Source: Bacteroidia bacterium
Lineage (GTDB): Bacteria; Bacteroidota; Bacteroidia; Bacteroidales; F082
Length of the DNA: 64,000 nucleotides
Assembly: GCA_021287165.1 (NCBI GenBank)
Contig: JAJTAY010000010.1
Location: forward strand, 62,001-126,000
Direction of reading: 5' to 3'
A program made the position numbers and the translations under genes. Below, one piece after another: positions 34,055-43,708 of the stretch. Positions within the stretch are counted from its first letter, which is position 1, and every line of letters starts with the position of its first letter. The notes under the pieces were generated by a model. The model made no database searches, was not told the DNA's origin, and was given only the letters and a program-made list of their open reading frames with translations.

Positions 34055-35239
34055 ATGAAGATTTTTGTACTTCTTTCACGAATTCCCTGGCCACTCGAGA
34101 AAGGCGACAAACTAAGGGCGTTCCATCAGATCAGGTGCCTCTCAAAACACCATGAGATTTACCTGTGCGCCCTTAACACCAGTTCAAATATTGATAAACA
34201 GAAGGCTTTCAGGGCATTGCAACCCTATTGTAAATCGATAACCTTCATTCAGCTTAGACCAGGGGTGATTCTTTGGAACATCCTTAAATCAGTCTTCAAT
34301 GGCAGGCCTATTCAGGTTGGTTATTTTTTCAGCAAATCGGCCCAACGCCAGATAAATGAACTTATAGCCACCCACAAGCCCGATATCCTTTACGGACAGC
34401 TTCTCAGAGTGGCTGAATATCTGAAAAACATACCCCTGCCAAAAGCCATCGACTATCAGGATGTTTTCAGCAAAGGCATGGCGCGAAGGGCCGAAGTCGC
34501 AAAATGGCCTTTTAAGCTTGTTTATCGCACAGAATATCAAAGGCTTAAGAGTTACGAGAAAGAAGTATTTGAGTTTTTTGACCTGAAAACCATTATCAGC
34601 CTGCCCGATCGCAATCTTATACCTCATCCCGATAATCAGGAAATTTTAATTGTTCCGAATGGTGTAGATCAAACGTTTTTTGCCCCTGTAAATTCAGAAA
34701 AGCAATACGATCTGGTTTTTACCGGTAATATGGCTTATCCGCCAAATGTGAATGCGGCGGAGTTTCTAGCATTGGAAATTATGCCGCTGATATGGACCCG
34801 GCGGCCCGAAACAACACTTCTGATCGCTGGCGCAACGCCTGACAGGAGAGTTAAAGCTTTACAAAGCAGTAAGATACATGTGAGCGGCTGGCTCGACGAC
34901 ATCAGAGATGCTTACCGCGGAGGTCGCATATTCATTGCTCCCATGCGTATAGGCACCGGACTCCAGAATAAATTGCTCGAGGCCATGTCGATGGGTTTGC
35001 CTTGCATCACCACTTCGCTTGCCCAACAAGCACTTGGCGGCCAGCCTGGTACCGATCTTATTGTGGCCGATGCACCAGATAAAATCGCCGATGCTGCGCT
35101 TTATCTGATTACAGATCAGGAGGAAGCGTCAAAAATGGCTGAGGCTGGCAAACGCTTTGTCCGGCAGCACTATCATTGGGAAAGTGCGACAGAAAAACTG
35201 TCACATGCCATGGTTAATCTTACAAAGCCCCAAAGCTAA
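34055..35239 (+). CDS. Glycosyltransferase family 4 protein, sugar-transferase (TIGR03087-like) type
   Basis: 394 residues. MKIFVLLSRIPWPLEKGDKL at the N-terminus and the YGQLLRVAEYLKNI, DYQDVFSKGMARRAE segment resemble the subfamily seen with PEP-CTERM/EPS genes. The C-terminal domain has FTGNMAYPPNVNAAEFLA, VSGWLDDIRDAYRGGRIFIA, and RIGTGLQNKLLEAMSMGLPC, the GT4 donor site with its two Glu positions. It is related in layout to the preceding gene, so the two may be old duplicates. The acceptor is unknown. It is the last gene of the envelope block, followed by ettA with its own promoter. Confidence 0.83.
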   Translation: MKIFVLLSRIPWPLEKGDKLRAFHQIRCLSKHHEIYLCALNTSSNIDKQKAFRALQPYCKSITFIQLRPGVILWNILKSVFNGRPIQVGYFFSKSAQRQINELIATHKPDILYGQLLRVAEYLKNIPLPKAIDYQDVFSKGMARRAEVAKWPFKLVYRTEYQRLKSYEKEVFEFFDLKTIISLPDRNLIPHPDNQEILIVPNGVDQTFFAPVNSEKQYDLVFTGNMAYPPNVNAAEFLALEIMPLIWTRRPETTLLIAGATPDRRVKALQSSKIHVSGWLDDIRDAYRGGRIFIAPMRIGTGLQNKLLEAMSMGLPCITTSLAQQALGGQPGTDLIVADAPDKIADAALYLITDQEEASKMAEAGKRFVRQHYHWESATEKLSHAMVNLTKPQS

Positions 35240-35267
35240 AGTGGCATTCGTTTAGCAAGACCTTTGT

Positions 35268-35275
35268 TATCTTTG
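35268..35275 (+). promoter_or_regulatory. -7 box for ettA
   Basis: TATCTTTG, an exact TAnnTTTG match, about 45 bp before the GTG start. Confidence 0.5.
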
Positions 35276-35320
35276 CTTTGTAGATGTTTTGCTAAGTAAA
35301 TGTAAATCAATAATAAAGAC

Positions 35321-37000
35321 GTGTCGGACGATAAGAAAATCATTTTTTCGATGGTTGGCGTTGGCAAAATAGTGCCGCCAAACCGTCAAATCCTTAAGGA
35401 TATTTATTTGTCATTCTTCTATGGTGCCAAAATCGGCATTATTGGTCTGAATGGATCGGGCAAATCTTCCCTCTTGCGCATCATCGCCGGGAAAGACACA
35501 TCCTTTTTGGGTGAGGTTGTTTTTTCGCCGGGCTATTCTGTGGGAATGCTCGATCAGGAACCTGAGCTCGACCCAAACAAAACAGTGCGACAGGTGGTTG
35601 AGGAAGGTGTGCAGGAAATTGACGACATCCTGAAGGCCTATGAGGAAATTAACAACAAGTTTCTCGAGCCCATGGACGACGACGAGATGAATCGGCTGAT
35701 TGAAGAGCAGGGCAGGCTAACCGAACTAATTGAGCACAAAGATGCCTGGGAGCTCGACCGCAAGCTTGAGATTGCTATGGATGCGCTCAGATGTCCGGAA
35801 CCCGATACTCCTGTGGGTGTGCTTTCGGGGGGCGAGCGTCGCAGGGTGGCGCTGTGCCGTTTGTTGCTCAGCGAACCTGACATTTTGCTGCTCGACGAGC
35901 CTACCAACCACCTTGATGCAGAATCAGTGGAGTGGCTCGAGCAACATCTGCAGCAATACAAGGGCACGGTAATCGCTGTAACGCACGATCGTTATTTTCT
36001 CGACCATGTGGCCGGCTGGATACTCGAGCTTGACCGCGGCGAGGGCATTCCGTGGAAGGGAAATTACACTTCCTGGCTAGAACAGAAGGCCCGTCGCCTC
36101 GAAATGGAGGAAAAAACCGAAAGCCGCAGACGAAAAACACTGGAACGCGAGCTCGAATGGGTGCGTATGGCCCCAAAGGCACGTCATGCCAAATCGAAAG
36201 CAAGGCTCAACAGCTACGAAAAACTGCTCAATGAGGATACCAAACAAAAAGAGGAGCGTCTGGAAATCTTCATTCCCAACGGTCCGCGTCTTGGGAATAA
36301 GGTGATCGAATGCCACAATGTGAGTAAGGCATTTGGCGACAAGCTACTCTTCGAAGGACTGAGTTTTACCCTTCCGCCGAATGGCATTGTTGGTATCATC
36401 GGCCCCAACGGTGCAGGAAAAACAACATTATTCAGGATGATTATGGGTATGGAAAAGCCCGACAGCGGTCATTTTGAGCTCGGTGATACTGTCAAAATCG
36501 GTTATGTGGACCAGGCGCACGAAGAAATCGACCCTGAGAAAACAGTGTTTGAGATCATTTCCGGAGGGCACGACGATATCAGGCTTGGCAGCCGTACCAT
36601 CAATGCGCGGGCCTATGTTGCCCGATTCAATTTTACGGGCAACGACCAGAATAAAAAAGCCGGCATCCTTTCGGGTGGCGAGCGCAACCGCATGCACCTG
36701 GCTCTTACCCTAAGGCAGGAAGCCAATGTGCTGCTGCTCGACGAACCGGGCAACGACATCGACGTTAATACGCTGAGAGCATTGGAAGAGGGGCTCGAAA
36801 ATTTTGCAGGATGTGCAGTTGTTATCTCTCACGACCGCTGGTTCCTCGACCGCGTTGCAACACACATTCTGGCATTCGAGGGCAATTCGCAGGTCTATTT
36901 CTTTGAAGGCGGATATACCGAATACGAGGAAAACAAGAAAAAACGTCTTGGTGATGCCGGGCCGTCAAGAATTCGTTTCAAAAAGCTCCGTCAGGAATAA
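35321..37000 (+). CDS. ettA: Energy-dependent translational throttle protein EttA (ABC-F)
   Basis: 559 residues with two ABC domains. Walker A GLNGSGKSSLL (about 45) and GPNGAGKTTLF (about 365); signature LSGGERRRVAL and LSGGERNRMHL; Walker B LLLDEPTNHLDAES and VLLLDEPGNDIDVNT. The second one reads PGND where most have PTND. A basic linker separates them (SRRRKTLERELEWVRMAPKA, RHAKSKARLNSYEKLL), the EttA-type P-site tRNA interaction motif. EttA binds the ribosome E site and gates the first steps of translation by the ATP/ADP ratio. The start is GTG at 35321. A strong terminator follows. Confidence 0.92.
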   Translation: MSDDKKIIFSMVGVGKIVPPNRQILKDIYLSFFYGAKIGIIGLNGSGKSSLLRIIAGKDTSFLGEVVFSPGYSVGMLDQEPELDPNKTVRQVVEEGVQEIDDILKAYEEINNKFLEPMDDDEMNRLIEEQGRLTELIEHKDAWELDRKLEIAMDALRCPEPDTPVGVLSGGERRRVALCRLLLSEPDILLLDEPTNHLDAESVEWLEQHLQQYKGTVIAVTHDRYFLDHVAGWILELDRGEGIPWKGNYTSWLEQKARRLEMEEKTESRRRKTLERELEWVRMAPKARHAKSKARLNSYEKLLNEDTKQKEERLEIFIPNGPRLGNKVIECHNVSKAFGDKLLFEGLSFTLPPNGIVGIIGPNGAGKTTLFRMIMGMEKPDSGHFELGDTVKIGYVDQAHEEIDPEKTVFEIISGGHDDIRLGSRTINARAYVARFNFTGNDQNKKAGILSGGERNRMHLALTLRQEANVLLLDEPGNDIDVNTLRALEEGLENFAGCAVVISHDRWFLDRVATHILAFEGNSQVYFFEGGYTEYEENKKKRLGDAGPSRIRFKKLRQE

Positions 37001-37014
37001 AAAAGCACTGGCAT

Positions 37015-37055
37015 AAAAAAGCGAGGCTGCCCCAAAAAGGCAGCCTCGCTTTTTT
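37015..37055. terminator. Bidirectional terminator after ettA
   Basis: GCGAGGCTGCC (37021-37031) pairs perfectly with GGCAGCCTCGC around a short loop, with AAAAAA on the left and TTTTTT on the right. It serves ettA (+) and the antiporter gene (-). Confidence 0.92.
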
Positions 37056-37076
37056 ATATCGGTTTGTGCCTTGAAA

Positions 37077-38384
37077 TTAATGCACAAAAAGAAGCTGAGT
37101 GAGTATGTAAACAGGTAAGAGAATGGTGAGTGAGAACTTGATCATATAGCCAAAGAAGCTCGGCATTTCAATCTTGTTTTCCTCAGCAATGGCTTTCACC
37201 ATAAAGTTTGGTCCGTTTCCAATATAAGTCATTGCGCCAAAGAATACTGCGCCAAGCGAAATGGCTGTGAGCAATCCTTCTGATATGCCGGCTACCAGAT
37301 TTATGCCTTCGGGCATATGCAGGCCTAAAGCTAGTTTATGGAATGCCAGGGCTGTTGGTGCATTGTCGAGGAACGAGCTGAGCGCACCGGTTGCATAATA
37401 GAATGCTGCCGGAGTGGAAACGCCAAGCGTTTCGGCATTGGCATTCAGCCAAAGCAGGGCAGGAATCATGGTAATAAAGATTCCGAGGAAGAGGAATGCG
37501 ACTTCGATGATGGGTGTCCAGGTAAATTTATTGTCAATGCGCAATTTTCGCGGAGTGAAGTAGAGCGAAAGTCCTGCCATCAGAAGCATAGAGGCTTCTC
37601 GTACAAAGCCATAATAGTGATTGTCGTGAATGATGTGCAGATAGTGCTCATTGAGGAAAGCTACCGACATGATTACGCCCAGGAGGAAGATAAAGTTATA
37701 AGTTCCCGTAAGGGTGATGGGTTCAATGTTGGTTCTGTCCTTCTTAATCGCCTCGGGGCTCTCTTTTTTGTAATAGTATTTGTCGGTAAAATAATAGATG
37801 GTAAGCAGCACTGCAAGCACAAATGCCCATTCTTTAAACAGGCTGAAGAACCATTCGAACGGAGCTCCGCGCAGGTATAGAAGGAACAGTGGCGGGTCGC
37901 CCAGAGGTGTCAGCATACCCCCTGCATTGGCAACAATGGCTATAAAAAACAGGATGGTATGAACTTTGAATTGCCTTTCGGAAATTGTACGAATTACAGG
38001 GCGGATGAGCAACATTGCAGCACCCGTCGTTCCCATAAAGCTTGCAAGCAAGCCGCCGATAGCCAGAAACAGCGTGTTGATCCACGGCTTGGCTTCAATG
38101 TCGCCCTTCAGCTGTATGCCCCCGGTGATGATGAACAGCGAGCCCAGCAAAATGATGAACGGGATGTAATCGAAAAGCATCTGATGCATCAGCGCGGCTG
38201 ATAGACTGTGATAAATCAGCCAGATAGCCGTTGGCACGCCGAGTACCAACGAGATGATCAGCTTGTTTTTGTTTTCTTCCCACCAGTGATGGAAAAAAAG
38301 AGGTCCAATTGCAATGAACATCAGCATGATAAGAAATGGTACTGATGCCCAGAGCGGAATTTCCATGAGTAGTTGATCTGCCAT
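37077..38384 (-). CDS. nhaD: NhaD-type Na+/H+ antiporter (CitMHS/ArsB superfamily)
   Basis: 435 residues from the ATG at 38384, giving MADQLLMEIPLWASVPFLIM. A longer upstream frame adds 63 polar residues and is rejected. About 12 TM helices alternate with short loops. Typical sequences: SFMGTTGAAMLLIRPVIR, NAGGMLTPLGDPPLFLLYLR, SSFLDNAPTALAFH (conserved Asn-Ala-Pro) and YIGNGPNFMVKAIAEEN. Members exchange Na+ or Li+ for protons across the inner membrane. It stands alone, downstream of a -7-like box and with the shared terminator at its end. Confidence 0.83.
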   Translation of the reverse strand: MADQLLMEIPLWASVPFLIMLMFIAIGPLFFHHWWEENKNKLIISLVLGVPTAIWLIYHSLSAALMHQMLFDYIPFIILLGSLFIITGGIQLKGDIEAKPWINTLFLAIGGLLASFMGTTGAAMLLIRPVIRTISERQFKVHTILFFIAIVANAGGMLTPLGDPPLFLLYLRGAPFEWFFSLFKEWAFVLAVLLTIYYFTDKYYYKKESPEAIKKDRTNIEPITLTGTYNFIFLLGVIMSVAFLNEHYLHIIHDNHYYGFVREASMLLMAGLSLYFTPRKLRIDNKFTWTPIIEVAFLFLGIFITMIPALLWLNANAETLGVSTPAAFYYATGALSSFLDNAPTALAFHKLALGLHMPEGINLVAGISEGLLTAISLGAVFFGAMTYIGNGPNFMVKAIAEENKIEMPSFFGYMIKFSLTILLPVYILTQLLFVH

Positions 38385-38662
38385 TTTATTCACACTTAAG
38401 ATTGAGGGCGCTAAATTAGAGGCTTTAAACTTCAATACAATAGAGAATCGACTGTTATAGCGTAATTTAGAACGAGTTAAAATAAATGGAGTTTCCTTTA
38501 TATGTCCATTTAAACCTATGATCGAAAGCCATGAATGGTAGGAAACTTTAAACGTCTTTGCTTTATTTGCCAATGCAGTATGCTTTCAGGGCAAAGCAGC
38601 AGGGCCAGAGCAGCTCCAAGCTTTTAATGAGAGATATTTGCAAAAATTGCTGATGGAAAAAA

Positions 38663-39154
38663 ATGAAGCCTATGGTAAGGATTGATAAATCAATGCTTGA
38701 TGAATTATGCGCCAAAGCAGAATCTTCTGCCCGTTTGCGTATGAATTACAACTTTCACGATGGCGATAGCGATATCTTGCAACGCATGCTGAACGCCATG
38801 GAACCAGGTACTTACATCAGGCCACACCTGCACAAGGACCCCGATAAGCGCGAAGCCTTTATTTGCCTTCGCGGCCGCTTCATGGTGGTGGAATATAACG
38901 ATGACGGCACTATTCACGACTTCATCATTCTAGATCCTCAGGAAGGTAATTTTGCATGTGAGATTGCCGCCGGACGTTATCACAACATGATTGCGCTGTG
39001 CAGCGGCTCGGTGGCCTACGAACTTAAGGACGGTCCATACGATCCGGCAACCGATAAAAAATTTGCCCCATGGGCACCCGAAGAGGGCAGTCCCGGGACT
39101 TCACAATTCATTGCCAGAATATTAAACCAGACGGGTAATGCAATCCCTGATTGA
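38663..39154 (+). CDS. WbuC family cupin-fold metalloprotein
   Basis: 163 residues. RLRMNYNFHDGDSDILQRML precedes the cupin motif: TYIRPHLHKDPDKREAFICL supplies two His and a Glu, G-x-F-M-V-V-E-Y follows, and a later His in GRYHNMIAL completes the site. WbuC-type proteins are often beside O-antigen genes, but the enzyme function is not established. Here the neighbours are an antiporter and hisS, so no glycan link is visible. An upstream ATG three codons before M4 is used as start. Confidence 0.82.
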   Translation: MKPMVRIDKSMLDELCAKAESSARLRMNYNFHDGDSDILQRMLNAMEPGTYIRPHLHKDPDKREAFICLRGRFMVVEYNDDGTIHDFIILDPQEGNFACEIAAGRYHNMIALCSGSVAYELKDGPYDPATDKKFAPWAPEEGSPGTSQFIARILNQTGNAIPD

Positions 39155-39189
39155 TTGCTGAAATTACCTGTCCTGCGGCGCAAAATCCC

Positions 39190-39197
39190 TAAATTTG
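39190..39197 (+). promoter_or_regulatory. -7 box for hisS
   Basis: TAAATTTG, an exact TAnnTTTG match. It favours the ATG at 39214 over the TTG at 39208. Confidence 0.5.
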
Positions 39198-39213
39198 CCG
39201 CCAAATATTGCCG

Positions 39214-40587
39214 ATGACATCCAAGTCCTCCATACCCAAAGGCACGCGCGATTTTGGACCTGAAGTGATGGCTCGCCGAAATTATATTTTGGATACCATT
39301 AAGCAGGTATTCAGATTATTTGGCTATCAGCCCATCGAAACTCCCGCAATGGAAAACCTCTCCACACTGCTCGGAAAATATGGTGAGGAAGGCGATAAGC
39401 TGCTATTTCGGATTCTCAACTCCGGCGATTTCCTTCAAAATGTCGATCTGTCATCCGTTAATGGTGTCTCAGATTTGCTTCCTCACATTACTGAGAAAGG
39501 TTTACGGTACGACCTTACCGTTCCGTTTGCCCGCTTTGTGGTGCAGAACCGAAACGAGCTTCCATTTCCTTTCAGGCGTTATCAGATTCAACCTGTTTGG
39601 AGAGCCGACCGCCCGCAAAAAGGACGTTACCGCGAATTTTATCAATGCGATGCCGATGTGGTAGGCAGCGATTCCCTGCTCAACGAAGCCGAACTGGTGC
39701 AAATGGTCGATATGGTTTTCAGCAGGCTTGGAATAAAGGTAGTCGTAAAAATCAACAACAGAAAAATTCTGGCCGGACTTGCCGCTGCCATCGGACAACC
39801 CGAAAGGCTCACCGATATCACAATGGCCATTGACAAACTTGACAAAATTGGTATCGAAAAAGTCAACGAAGAGTTGGCGGAACGTGGCCTTCCGGAACAA
39901 GCCATCCAGGCCTTGCAACCGGTTCTTTTCACGAAAGGCGATGCCTATGCCAAGCTCGAAAGCCTGAAAAAAATCATAGGTCATATAGAGGAAGGTACCA
40001 AAGGAATCGAAGAGATGACGATTCTTCTCAAATACCTTGCCAACAGCAAGCTGAGCCTTCAGCTGGAATTTGACCTGACACTGGCCCGCGGGCTGAACTA
40101 CTATACCGGTGCAATTTTCGAAGTGAAAGCCCTTGATGCTGCTATTGGAAGCATTTGTGGCGGAGGCAGGTACGACAACCTCACCGGAGTATTTGGTATG
40201 CCCGGAATGTCGGGCGTAGGCATCAGCTTTGGCGCCGACAGGATCTACGACGTGATGAACGAACTTGAATTGTTCCCGGCCACCTCTGCTGATACCACCC
40301 ACGTTTTGTTTCTCAATTTTGGTCCGGACGAAGAACAATACTGCCTACCTAAAGTCAGTCAGTTGCGGCAGCTGGGAGTCAATACCGAAATCTATCCCTC
40401 AGCTGAGAAGCTAAAAAAGCAAATGCGCTATGCCGACCAAAAAAACATACCTCTTGTGGTGATGGCAGGAGAGAGCGAAATGGCAGGAAACAGTTTTACC
40501 CTTAAGGATATGAAGCAAGGCGGGCAGCAAACGCTCCCGTCAGCCAGTCTTGCAAAAGCGATACATGAGTTGTTGCAGGCAAAATGA
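39214..40587 (+). CDS. hisS: Histidyl-tRNA synthetase
   Basis: 457 residues. Class II motifs: [17 protein letters not shown] (motif 1 region), [12 protein letters not shown] and [20 protein letters not shown] with [12 protein letters not shown] (motif 2), and the His-specific [14 protein letters not shown] plus [12 protein letters not shown] and [13 protein letters not shown] (motif 3). The C-terminal anticodon-binding domain follows. The enzyme charges tRNA-His with histidine. The ATG at 39214 is used. It is followed 80 bp later by the histidine-degrading enzyme hutH in the same direction. Confidence 0.95.
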   Translation: MTSKSSIPKGTRDFGPEVMARRNYILDTIKQVFRLFGYQPIETPAMENLSTLLGKYGEEGDKLLFRILNSGDFLQNVDLSSVNGVSDLLPHITEKGLRYDLTVPFARFVVQNRNELPFPFRRYQIQPVWRADRPQKGRYREFYQCDADVVGSDSLLNEAELVQMVDMVFSRLGIKVVVKINNRKILAGLAAAIGQPERLTDITMAIDKLDKIGIEKVNEELAERGLPEQAIQALQPVLFTKGDAYAKLESLKKIIGHIEEGTKGIEEMTILLKYLANSKLSLQLEFDLTLARGLNYYTGAIFEVKALDAAIGSICGGGRYDNLTGVFGMPGMSGVGISFGADRIYDVMNELELFPATSADTTHVLFLNFGPDEEQYCLPKVSQLRQLGVNTEIYPSAEKLKKQMRYADQKNIPLVVMAGESEMAGNSFTLKDMKQGGQQTLPSASLAKAIHELLQAK

Positions 40588-40667
40588 ATTGAAATATTGT
40601 ATCAAGTGCTTTAGCAAACACCTAATGCGTTAGTTGCTAAGGCTTTATAAACCAAAACCTCTGGCAC

Positions 40668-42185
40668 ATGAGCGTGCACTACATCAGCAGCGAGAAGCTG
40701 ACATTTTCGACCATTTTCGACATCATACGTCACAAGCACAAGCTTTCCCTTTCGCCCGATGCCCGCAACAGGATTCAGCAATGCCGCGATTATCTTGACC
40801 GTCGCATGGAGCAGCAGGACGAACCCATTTATGGCATAAACACTGGCTTTGGATCGTTGTGCGACACCAAAATTTCGAAGCAGGATCTTGGCACACTTCA
40901 GAAAAACCTGGTTATGTCGCATGCCTGCGGCACGGGCGAAGAAGTGCCGGCTGAGGTGGTCAGGCTTATGCTTCTGCTGAAGATTCAAAGCCTTGCTTAT
41001 GGTCACTCCGGCGTACAGGTGCAAACAGTGGAAAGACTCATCGAGCTTTATAACCGCGAAGTGTATCCCGTTGTTTATCAGATGGGTTCGCTTGGAGCAT
41101 CCGGCGATCTGGCCCCCTTGGCCCATTTGTGCCTGCCCTTGTTGGGCCTGGGCGAGGTAAGGGTAAACGGTGCCGTAATGGCGGCATCCGAGTTTAATCG
41201 TATGTTGGCCTGGAAGCCAGTAGAATTGCAATCGAAAGAAGGGCTGGCGCTGCTCAACGGTACGCAGTTTATGAGTGCATACGGGGTAATGAGTCTGATC
41301 AGGCTTTTCAGGTTGTCCATTTTGGCCGATCTCATTGGTGCAATATCGCTTGATGCCTTCGATGGCCGGCCCGAGCCATTCTATGAAGCCGTTCATTTGA
41401 TACGTCCGCATCGCGGTCAAATAGAAACAGCCCGGCGAGTACGACACATTCTCGAAGGTAGTGAGCTGATTAACAGGCCAAAGAATCATGTTCAAGACCC
41501 CTACAGTTTTCGATGCATTCCACAGGTTCACGGAGCTTCGGTGGACGCTATGAATTATGTTGCTCAGATATTTAGTCAGGAAATCAACTCCGTTACCGAT
41601 AACCCAACGATTTTTCCCGAGGCCGACCTTGTACTTTCGGCGGGTAATTTTCATGGCCAGCCGCTTGCTCTCGCGCTCGATCACCTGGCGATAGCCGCAG
41701 CCGAATGGGGAAATATTTCCGAAAGACGCACCTATCAGTTGCTCAACGGCAAAAGAGGTTTGCCATCATTTTTAGTAGCCAATCCCGGACTCAACTCCGG
41801 ATTTATGATACCGCATTATACTGCTGCCGGCATTGTTAGCCAAAATAAGCAGCTGTGCACACCCGCTTCGGTCGATAGCATCGAATCGTCGCAGGGCCAG
41901 GAGGATCATGTGAGCATGGGCGCCAATGCCGCAACAAAGGTTTGGAGGGTTGTGCAGAACCTTGAACAGATACTTGCCATCGAGCTGTTTACCGCCGCTC
42001 AGGCGCTCGAGTTTCGCAGGCCGCTGAAAAGTTCGCCTATAATTGAGCATTTTGTTGCGCAGTATCGCAGGGAAGTGCCTTTTGTAACGGAGGATACCAC
42101 CATGTACGTACACATGCACAAATCAGCTTCATTTCTAAGGCAAGTGCAGCTCGAACTACCTGATGCACTGGTAACTGGAATCTGA
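40668..42185 (+). CDS. hutH: Histidine ammonia-lyase
   Basis: 505 residues, full length. The MIO-cofactor triad Ala-Ser-Gly is in GSLGASGDLAPLAH (144-146). NLVMSHACGTG holds the His (H85) expected of histidine-specific members. IYGINTGFGSL, VQDPYSFRCIPQVHGA and SITDNPTI-like sequence (NSVTDNPTIFPEADLVLSAG) are also present. It converts histidine to urocanate and ammonia. None of hutU, hutI or the formiminoglutamate genes is in the window, so the full pathway must be elsewhere or absent. It is adjacent to hisS. Confidence 0.9.
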   Translation: MSVHYISSEKLTFSTIFDIIRHKHKLSLSPDARNRIQQCRDYLDRRMEQQDEPIYGINTGFGSLCDTKISKQDLGTLQKNLVMSHACGTGEEVPAEVVRLMLLLKIQSLAYGHSGVQVQTVERLIELYNREVYPVVYQMGSLGASGDLAPLAHLCLPLLGLGEVRVNGAVMAASEFNRMLAWKPVELQSKEGLALLNGTQFMSAYGVMSLIRLFRLSILADLIGAISLDAFDGRPEPFYEAVHLIRPHRGQIETARRVRHILEGSELINRPKNHVQDPYSFRCIPQVHGASVDAMNYVAQIFSQEINSVTDNPTIFPEADLVLSAGNFHGQPLALALDHLAIAAAEWGNISERRTYQLLNGKRGLPSFLVANPGLNSGFMIPHYTAAGIVSQNKQLCTPASVDSIESSQGQEDHVSMGANAATKVWRVVQNLEQILAIELFTAAQALEFRRPLKSSPIIEHFVAQYRREVPFVTEDTTMYVHMHKSASFLRQVQLELPDALVTGI

Positions 42186-42187
42186 AT

Positions 42188-42505
42188 CTACCCAAAGAGC
42201 AGACGGTAAGGCCGGCTGATATATTCTTCGAGCTGCGATACCGAAACGTATTTGCTCCACCGTCCGGCTTCATTCCCTTCGAAATACAGAATCAAGGTCG
42301 GAAAGGCAAATACACCCATCCCGGCCGGTAGCTCCGGATATTTTAGCGCATCAATAAACTCCAGTTTGATTTCGGGAAACCGCTCTCCGATCAGCTCACT
42401 CACTTTTGGTCTCAAGCTCACGCAGGGAGCGCACTGATCGTGATAAAAATAAACAATCAGTGCTTGATGCTGATTGGGAAGTTTTTGCAATTCATCTGCG
42501 TTCAT
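42188..42505 (-). CDS. Thioredoxin-fold protein
   Basis: 105 residues without signal peptide. The redox motif is CAPC (25-28) in YFYHDQCAPCVSLRPK and the cis-proline is in FAFPTLILYF. It differs from standard thioredoxin (CGPC) and is probably a reductant or peroxide-related thioredoxin-like protein in the cytoplasm. It lies convergently to hutH with only a 2-bp gap, and divergent from the small membrane protein gene. Confidence 0.85.
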   Translation of the reverse strand: MNADELQKLPNQHQALIVYFYHDQCAPCVSLRPKVSELIGERFPEIKLEFIDALKYPELPAGMGVFAFPTLILYFEGNEAGRWSKYVSVSQLEEYISRPYRLLFG

Positions 42506-42577
42506 GAAATTGACATATATATAATAAGGTGTAAAATTACGATAAACCCCTTAATGAGAAAAAGCAGCGTTTATTGC

Positions 42578-42585
42578 TATCTTCG
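42578..42585 (+). promoter_or_regulatory. -7 box for the small membrane-protein pair
   Basis: TATCTTCG, one base off TAnnTTTG, 24-31 bp before the likely GTG start. Confidence 0.4.
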
Positions 42586-42608
42586 CTGCAATTCAAAGAT
42601 TGTACGCA

Positions 42609-43052
42609 GTGGAAACAGGTTTACAGCAAAACTTCAACGAAAGAACATCCAGGCCCGCTTTGCTCACTTTTTTATGTATTCTAAGTTTTATAGGTTCGGG
42701 CCTGAGTGCTGTGAGTGGTTTTTTTGTATTTATTAATCATCAGGTTATACTCGAAATGCTGACAGAAGAAGTTCTTGAGCAGTTCGGTATGCCGCTTCAA
42801 ACTTTTTTTTCAGTTCCACGACAATACTTTTTGATAGTAGCTCTGCTCAATGTGGTCTCTTTTGTGGGTGTGCGGTTTATGTGGAGGCTTCGCCGGCCAG
42901 GCTTTCATCTTTATGCTATTTCGCAGCTGCTCATTATAATCGTTTCTACCGTATTTATATACAAACCTGCAGGGGTTTTTCCGGGCTTCGACCTCATGCT
43001 TACGACCCTTTTTATACTGCTCTACCTTCGTTTCAGGGAGGTCATGTCCTGA
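42609..43052 (+). CDS. Small integral membrane protein
   Basis: 147 residues from the GTG at 42609 (a TTG three codons earlier is possible). Four hydrophobic helices: LLTFLCILSFIGSGLSAVSG, FLIVALLNVVSFVGVRFMW, LYAISQLLIIIVSTVFIY and LMLTTLFILLYLRF. A cytoplasmic N-terminus and short loops are expected. No family is recognised. The next gene begins 27 bp later and encodes a similar-sized four-helix protein, so the pair is probably one transcript. Confidence 0.7.
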   Translation: METGLQQNFNERTSRPALLTFLCILSFIGSGLSAVSGFFVFINHQVILEMLTEEVLEQFGMPLQTFFSVPRQYFLIVALLNVVSFVGVRFMWRLRRPGFHLYAISQLLIIIVSTVFIYKPAGVFPGFDLMLTTLFILLYLRFREVMS

Positions 43053-43078
43053 CCCAAATTCCCTTCAACTCACTTGTC

Positions 43079-43510
43079 ATGAACAACAGACAGTTTTTTG
43101 TATTGGTTCTGGCGCTGGTATATTACCTGTTGTCGCTGGCTTTACTGTTGATACCGCTGATTTATTCCAGGCAGCAAGCCGAACTTCTCCAGCTCTATCC
43201 GGATATTCCCTCCCTTCCCACATTCTTTAATCTTGTTTTCCTGCTGCTTGCCTTACATATTCTTATTATTGCTTCTTTGGTTTTTACAGCCATTACAAGG
43301 AAAAAGGCAGGATTGTGGATGCTTGTTATTTCCGGTGGGATATGGCTGGCATTTCAATTTGCAAGAGATGAAGGGCTAAATCTTCTGCGGCCGGTTGCGG
43401 AAATTGTTGTTTTGGCACTGTTTATTCTGGTGTTTGGAGTAAACCGAGCAAAAGAGCCTCTGCTGAAGGTTGATCCTGAAGTAGCTGAAAATGAACAACA
43501 AACACCTTAA
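43079..43510 (+). CDS. Small integral membrane protein
   Basis: 143 residues from the ATG at 43079 (MNNRQFFVLVLALVYYLLSL). Four TM helices can be seen, with the first 30 residues, LVFLLLALHILIIASLVFTA, AGLWMLVISGGIWLAFQF and IVVLALFILVF. The tail is polar and acidic (EVAENEQQTP). No family is recognised. It is the second member of the pair that starts at 42609. A 198-bp gap with AT-rich sequence then leads to the SusC gene. Confidence 0.7.
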   Translation: MNNRQFFVLVLALVYYLLSLALLLIPLIYSRQQAELLQLYPDIPSLPTFFNLVFLLLALHILIIASLVFTAITRKKAGLWMLVISGGIWLAFQFARDEGLNLLRPVAEIVVLALFILVFGVNRAKEPLLKVDPEVAENEQQTP

Positions 43511-43708
43511 CACATGTTAACATATAGCTTCGTTTGTATGTTTACAATGTGAAGTCAAGAGGCAATTTTGCTTCATTTCTTTAAAAAATCTTGCACATTT
43601 GCTTAAGATTGTCTTAATTCGTGCCGGGAAAAGTCTAAGAAAAAAATAAGCATGAAAGATTCCATGATTAAGTTTCACTAAACAATTCACTAACCAAAAT
43701 TCATCAGT

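Noticed and set aside
37077..38573. An N-terminal 63-residue extension of the antiporter
   Set aside because: It is polar with no counterpart in the family; the ATG at 38384 gives the standard N-terminus and lies after a -7-like box at about 38410-38417.
40611..41684. A 357-codon minus-strand frame covering most of hutH
   Set aside because: It lies antisense to a full-length gene with clear catalytic motifs, has no recognisable domain and no promoter; the long frame follows from codon use on the other strand.
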